A DNA stretch of 64,000 nucleotides from Cornus controversa (lineage: Eukaryota > Streptophyta > Magnoliopsida > Cornales > Cornaceae). Positions 58,438 through 64,000 of this stretch are shown here, piece after piece (within the stretch, counting starts at the first letter, position 1; every line of letters begins with the position of its first letter). The position numbers and the translations under genes were made by a program. The stretch covers positions 15,254,755-15,318,754 of the forward strand of contig CM048853.1 of NCBI GenBank assembly GCA_026545225.1. Direction: 5' to 3'. A model generated the notes under the pieces. That model made no database searches, was not told the DNA's origin, and worked only from the letters and a program-made list of their open reading frames with translations.

Positions 58438-59836
58438 TGATAAGTGTTCAATTCTATGCATTTGAACCATCTTTATTGCATATGTTAGTTCCGTTTTTGC
58501 GTTTACCGAGATATGTTTACGGTATTTTTGTGTTTTTGATGTTTTGCAGGTATTGGAGTAAATGGAGCAAAGTTGGAAGCTTTCTGCAGTCAAGAGATGA
58601 AATCAGAAAATGTTGCCAAGGCATCTCGATCAATCGAGATGTGGATTTCGATCAATCGAGATTTCGATTGATCGAAATCTCATTTCGATTGATCGAAATC
58701 TCGATCAATCGAAATGCTGCAGAGCCCACTTGGCCACTTGCTCACCTGCTCTCCCACTTGCAACAAAATCCCCCTTTTTGCACGACTTAGGGGGATTGTC
58801 TGACTTGAACAAGACTTTTGGGGGCCTTCTTGATACAAGAGATATATATAATGATATATATATATATATATGGTGGGCCCAAGGGAGCCAAAAAGCATAC
58901 AAAAAGCACCAAAAGCCACATATCTCATATCTCTCAACATACACATCAGAAGACTTCAAGAGAGACCTTCGGGAGAGGAAGAGGAAAGCTGAACCAGACC
59001 AAGAAGCTTCATTCTCTTCATCAATGGAAGGGTGCAAGGCAACCATGAGCAACTAACTCTTCTACTAGGGTGTTGGTTTCAACCCCTAGCCATGTAAACT
59101 TGTTCATCTTTGTAGCTCTTGGGGATTTGTAATTAAATGTTGATTATTTAGCCTAGTGATTATGTACACAAATACATTTCTTATATATATTCATTTGATA
59201 TGGAATTTATTCTTGTCTTAGAGTAGGTTTTGTCACTTGAATGCACAACATTTGCATATTCCACAAGAAGTGCAAATGATGGCTAGATAATGGTGTTTAA
59301 ATGAATGTGTGATGCTAGTTTGTATAGACCATGCCAAGACAAGGTAGTTTGGATGCATGTAGTGTTTACGTAGAGAGTAGAGTAATTAGGTAGTTAGTTA
59401 GGTTGAAGAGCTATGCTTGTTGAAGATGGATTATGATAGGTTAGCACACACATTGATCTTTTGATATGTCATTGAGGTCACAAGCCTAATGACATTGTTA
59501 GGCATTTAATTAATGAATCCCATGCTTGCTACACTTATGAACATGTGAATGGCTAGTGGTGGAAAACAACCCTAGTTCTCTCTCCCAACTTTACTCTTTA
59601 ATTTTATCGTCATTTCATTTATGCAATAGTTTTAAACACAAAACCAAAAACCTGTTTTTAGAATTAAAGTAGAATTAATCTTTCTTTATGACAATTAACG
59701 ACTAGTCCTCGTGGGATCGATACCCTCTATATAGAACCTTATCTACAAAGATTCGTGCTCTTGCGAGTGGTTAAATTATATTTTGATAAAAAGGGCAAAA
59801 TTAAGCTTACAATATAATTTAGTTCCGACCACATCA
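58438..59836 (+). repeat. Element D 3' LTR
   Basis: 1399 bp, ending CGACCACATCA. It lacks one 21-bp unit of the inverted-repeat cluster relative to the 5' LTR and has one extra TA unit. Confidence 0.95.
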
Positions 59837-59841
59837 TTGTG
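59837..59841. other. Target-site duplication of D, right copy (TTGTG)
   Basis: Exact match to 49935-49939. Confidence 0.95.
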
Positions 59842-61855
59842 CACTCAAAAAAGGCGTTCTAAAAGCCATATGCCAAAGAAAGTAATGCTGCCACAACAAG
59901 TAAGTTCAATAATTCAGCAGTGTACTCCTCCCAAGTACAAAGATCCTGGTGCTCCAACTATCTCATGCATTATTGGGGAGCACCATGTGGATAAAGCTCT
60001 TCTTGATTTGGGTGCAAGTGTGAACTTGTTACCCTATTCAGTTTACTTACAATTGGGCTTGGGAGAATTGAAGCCTACCTCGGTGGTATTACAATTTGCA
60101 GACAGATCAACAAAGCAACCCCGAGGAATCATAGAAGACGTGCTCATTAAAGTGGACAAGTTCTACTTTCCTGTTGATTTCATTGTACTTGACACTGAGC
60201 CAGTTCACAATCCGAAGAGGCACATTCCTGTGATCCTTGGTCGACCTTTCTTAGCTAATGCTGATGCTTGCATAAATTGTAGGTCGGGAATCATGGATAT
60301 TTCCTTTGACAACATGAAGGTTAAACTTAATATTTTCAATGCTGTTGAGAATCCTCCAGATCAGACTGATGTTTTCTTCATGGACTCTGAAGATGTGATT
60401 GAATCTACAGATGAAATAAGGGTGCAAGAAAAACAGAAGGAGAAGAAGGTGTTTGAAGATCAAATTTCTACCATGGTGGTAACTTCTGTATGCACTACAC
60501 TTTCCAAAACACTTCAGAGGGAGCAATTGTTTGGAGTGTCCGACAACTCCACACCATGGTATGCAGATATTGTGAACTATTTAGCCACGGGAAAAGTGCC
60601 AAGAGACTGGACCAAGCGAGAACGTGAACGATTCTTCTCTAAAGTTCATCATTACTTTTGGGAGGATCCAGAGTTATTTAAATATTGTCCAGATCAGATT
60701 ATTCGGCGATGTGTCCCAGACCATGAGTTTCAAGATATTCTCAAGTTCTGCCATTCATTGGCATGTGGAGGCCACTTCAGTGCAAGAAAGACAGCAGCAA
60801 AGGTACTTCAATGTGGATTCTTTTGGCCTTCTCTGTTTCATGATGCATATGTTTTCTGTAAGACTTGTGATCGGTGTCAAAGATTGGGTTCAATGTCGAG
60901 GCGTGATATGATGCTAATGAGCCCCATTCTGGTGGTGGAGATTTTTGATGTTTGGGGAATTGATTTTATGGGACCCTTTCCACCTTCTTTTGGCTACAAA
61001 TATATTCTGGTTGGAGTGGATTATGTCTCCAAGTGGGTGGAGGCCATTGCAACTCGAACCAATGATCACAAGGTGGTAATCAAATTCATGCATGAGAATA
61101 TTCTGAGTCGATTTGGAATTCCTCGAGCCTTGATCAGTGATGGTGGTACTCACTTTTGCAATAAATTCTTGAGAGGTTTGCTTGCTAAATATTCAGTGAC
61201 ACATAAGGTGGCGACGCCTTATCATCCTCAAACAAGTGGGCAAGTAGAGCTGTCCAATCGAGAAATCAAGCATGTTCTCGAGAAGACAGTGAGACCGGAT
61301 AGAAGAGATTGGTCATTGCGACTGAGCGAAGCACTATCGGCGTATCGAACTGCTTATAAGACCCCTATTGGTATGTCACCATATCGGTTGGTGTATGGGA
61401 AAGCATGTCATCTTCCAGTAGAGATTGAGCACAAGGCACTTTGGGCAATTCCAAAATTCAATTTCGATGCAAAAAGAGCTGGGGAAGAGAGGAAGTTGCA
61501 ATTGAATGAATTAGAAGAGTTTAGACGTGATGCTTATAAAAGTTCACGAATTTACAAAGAGAGGACGAAAGCATTTCATGATCGACATATCTCACGAAAG
61601 TCCTTCTCTCCAGGTGATAAAGTGTGGCTCTTCAATTCCAAGCTTCGGCTATTTCCCGAAAAATTGCGTTCAAGGTGGGATGGACCATTCCAAGTGATTT
61701 CGGTTTTTCCTCATGGTGCCGTGGAAATTCGAAGCTTTCGAGATAATACTTTGATGAAAGTTAATGGCCAAAGATTGAAACATTGTGTGGAAGGATGTGT
61801 GCCAAGAAGAGACGTGGAGTCCGTCGACTTGACGGATCCCGTCTATCCGACTTAA
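59842..61855 (+). pseudogene. C protease-integrase, 3' part of the interrupted polyprotein
   Basis: Resumes at [13 protein letters not shown] and runs without stops to LTDPVYPT. The protease DLGAS is near 60010. The linker passes directly to [13 protein letters not shown], so RT and RNase H are missing exactly as in A. The integrase has the HHCC residues and a complete catalytic set: WGIDFMGP with Asp at 60962-60964, ISDGGTHF and [11 protein letters not shown]. Unlike A, the integrase active site is intact. A frame that opens at 59783 in the D LTR is an artefact of the insertion; the real upstream half is at 48159-49939. Confidence 0.9.
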
Positions 61856-62744
61856 TCCCTTCGGAGAGTCAATCGTCTCCTACGGACGTTAAATTGTAGG
61901 TTTTGTATGTATTTCTATACTTTATTTCTTTTAGTTTTCTTTAATTTTAATTTGTAGTTTTAGTTTTCTTAGGTTTTTCTTCAATTCTAGTTGCGTTTTA
62001 ATGTTTTTTCTTTGAGTTTTTGATGTATAAGTTGCTTCCGGAGGATGCCAAGAGGTGTACCGAGGTATTTGGACTCAAGACGGGTGAAAAATCATGCTCT
62101 CGGTCGACCTTGGGCGATGGAGACTCAAAATTATCAAGGTTCGGTCGAACTTGGGCGATGGAGGGTCAAACAGGTCTTCAGGAGGGGGATCGATCGCCCC
62201 AATTAAGGGGGATCGATCGCCCCTCCATATTTTGTAAGGAGGGTCACGACCAGGTGGGCGATCGATTGCCCATCCTTGGGGGGATCGATCGCCCAAGGCA
62301 ATTTTTGGGCTGGCCGAGACCATCTTCTATATAAAGACTCCTTCTCCAAGTTTAAAGCTACTCCATGCATCCTAAGCATCTTTAAACTCCAATTCAAGTC
62401 CTACATCATCCGGAAAACTAATTTCTTCAATTAGTGATTATTATACAAGAATTCAACATTGATCAACATCAACTTCAACATCAAATTGGATCAAAAATCA
62501 CTAGTTCTCAAAGGAAGCTCACACTTTTTCAAGTTCAACATCAAAGTAAGTGAAGTTTTTCCTTGAAGAAATTGTTCAAATCTTTTTGAGGGCTTTTGAA
62601 GACCAAGTTTGGGGGATCAATTTGGTGCATTTACTTGTTCGATTTGGGTGGAAAAATTGCCGAAAAAAGGAGGTTGAAGGTTACAAAAGAATTGTGCACA
62701 CCAAGTGTTCGATTTAATTCCTCAACCACACTTTTTCTACTTCT
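61856..62744 (+). other. C spacer between pol and second ORF
   Basis: Matches 8745-9634 of element A, with more differences around the palindrome array. No credible ORF. Confidence 0.8.
62185..62295. repeat. GATCGATCGCCC palindrome array, element C
   Basis: Four copies in the same order and spacing as A. The third reads GGGCGATCGATTGCCC, one base off the perfect palindrome in A. Confidence 0.88.
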
Positions 62745-63964
62745 ATGGCACCAAAGAGAGCAAGTCACCAAGATGCTTCAAGTTCACGTAATCCTCACCG
62801 AGCGAGGAATGATCCGACCACAGGTTCTTCACGATCTCGCCGAGACGGTATTCAAGAGAGATGGCATCCAAGGGCGTTGAACTTTGAAACAACGTTTGAC
62901 ATAGTCGAACTGTATGGTATGTTTCCCGAGACACGGTGGGGGATTTCTGACATCCGTCGTTGTCGGTCGGCATCCATTTTTGTTCCACTCTCATCTACCA
63001 TTTACCCGAGGCTTGTCAAGGTATTTTATCAGAACTTAATGCCGAAACCTGATGAGCGGGATGTGCTTACTTCTTCCATAGATGGAACAATAGTTCGAGT
63101 GGACATGTCATCCATTGCCATTGCCATGGGTTGTCCTCATGAATGCCCAGCTGATTTATCTCATATCTATACTCCTTTACCCGACGAGTTGTCGGTGGGC
63201 AATGTGGTTGCACGATTGTGTGCCAACCAATTTTCTGGGCCAAAAAGGAATGCAGCTTCAAAGTCTTCAATGCCAAATCATTTATGGTTCCTTGATGCTG
63301 TGCTACTCAAGAATGTATGTCCAATTGGACATAAAACCGAAAGACGTCAAGAGTTCCTCAGAGCCTTATATGCTATACATTTTGGGCATTGGCTGTCATT
63401 CCCACAGATTGTCTGGGGCCAGATGGAGAAATTTTATTCCAAGGTTGTGGCCAAGGCACCAGACAGTGCAAGTGACTGGGAGTTTCCATTCCCTACTATT
63501 ATTCACCAGTTGCCTGTGGCACAGGGGTATGCAGTCCATGAGGACGAGCTTGCCTTTCCACGTGATCTTCATTATGACACACATGACTGGAATTTGAGCC
63601 GATCTCATATGCACCAGAGATAGCGGCGCCTGGTGAGGTATCTCGGTTGGCCCAGGGAGGAGAGCATGTAGATATACCACCACCGGTGAAAGATCCAGAG
63701 GAGATGGAGGCAGAGGAAGAGGAAGTGCATGCACAGGCTGGTGGCCATGATTATCAATATTTAGAAGGGCAGATTGCTGGGTTGACAGCCCAGTTTGGCA
63801 CCTTACAAACAGAGGTCTCCATACAATTTGGTGCAATGAGAGCAGAGATGGCGGATCACTTTCGTGACACTCGCCAAGAGCAACTAGAGATGAGGAGGAT
63901 GATGCGTGCACTGATGCGTCAAGCAAACTTGGATCCAGATGCTCAGTCACCACCACATCCTTGA
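62745..63964 (+). pseudogene. C second ORF in env position, 4-bp deletion
   Basis: Same protein as 9635-10858, starting MAPKRASHQDASSSR. It reads through the CAG codon (about 63420) that is TAG in A. It then loses 4 bp relative to A (GAGAGTCATAGC versus GAGATAGC near 63618), which creates a stop at 63621-63623. The acidic and coiled-coil part continues in another frame from 63647 to 63964. A and C are thus broken by different mutations, which implies their common ancestor had an intact ORF. Confidence 0.82.
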
Positions 63965-64000
63965 CAGGAAGGTAACCATCTTTTGTATTTTATTTTATTT

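Larger units (their letters stand above)
49940..59836 (+). mobile_element. Element D: complete Athila-like element lacking RT, RNase H and most of integrase
   Basis: 9,897 bp with TTGTG duplications. The order is LTR (1418 bp), primer site, Gag-protease ORF with the polyprotein C-terminus fused on, an inverted-repeat array, a second ORF (frameshifted), a 3' region with internal and terminal polypurine tracts, and LTR (1399 bp). By eye the LTRs differ by about six substitutions (about 0.4%), a 21-bp copy-number change in the inverted-repeat cluster and one TA unit, so D is the youngest insertion here. It has no enzymes for its own replication apart from the protease. Confidence 0.95.
46510..64000 (+). 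mobile_element. Element C: Athila-like element of the A family, interrupted by D, runs off the window
   Basis: 5' LTR 46510-48013 (TGATAGGCG to CGAATCA), then the primer site, gag, the nested element D (49940-59836), the rest of gag-protease-integrase, palindrome array, second ORF and 3' non-coding sequence to 64000. Sequence and layout match element A closely, including the same RT/RNase H deletion. The expected duplication on the left is ACAGT (46505-46509); the right end is outside the window. Confidence 0.92.

Noticed and set aside
59783-59841. Apparent upstream extension of the C protease-integrase ORF into the D LTR
   Set aside because: The first residues come from the D LTR and duplication. 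The true upstream half is gag at 48159-49939.

Overview
This window is plant nuclear DNA, probably from an angiosperm, made almost entirely of nested LTR retrotransposons. The evidence is tRNA-Asp type primer binding sites, Athila-like and Tat-like Ty3/gypsy coding regions, very long chromovirus-like LTRs, a CACTA terminus with a CACTACAAGAAA end, and remnants of an intron-containing cysteine synthase gene and NBS-LRR resistance genes. No species can be named, and no intact host gene is visible. Element letters (A-G) are labels used only in this report.

Left half (1-26482). A Tat-lineage element on the minus strand (G1, 19689-26482) carries gag, protease, RT, RNase H and a second archaeal-type RNase H. 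Its ~330-bp 5' LTR is split by a small deletion derivative (B, 23792-26405). Its pol is cut at 19689 by a chromovirus-like element F (+ strand, 3' LTR 15850-19688). A related LTR in the opposite orientation (F2, 1-2484) abuts F's internal sequence at the left edge. F's internal sequence is split by a complete young element A (3299-14060), which has 1510-bp LTRs and the 5-bp duplication GTTAG.

Middle (26483-35998). About 9.5 kb of low-coding sequence holds three exons of a broken O-acetylserine(thiol)lyase gene, a copia-type LTR-like stretch, two diverged LRR fragments of NBS-LRR genes, and a CACTA terminus.

Right half (35999-64000). A Tat 3' LTR with an antisense ORF (G2) is interrupted by an old Athila-like element E at 36900. 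E is interrupted by C at 46510; C belongs to the same family as A and runs off the window. C is interrupted by a complete young element D (49940-59836, duplication TTGTG). The order of insertion is therefore G2, E, C, D.

The most interesting point is how the Athila-like elements are built. A and C share an in-frame loss of RT and RNase H, yet keep Gag, protease, integrase and a second coiled-coil ORF in the env position. D independently lost RT, RNase H and nearly all of integrase, also in frame. Only the decayed E still has an RT region, and its FMDD-type catalytic box reads FMDH. A, C and D therefore look like non-autonomous elements that keep structural proteins and would need RT in trans. 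Each family also carries an array of short inverted repeats upstream of the second ORF. In D and E the same family-specific motif occurs in the LTR, embedded in conserved flanks, which suggests a co-evolving cis-acting element.
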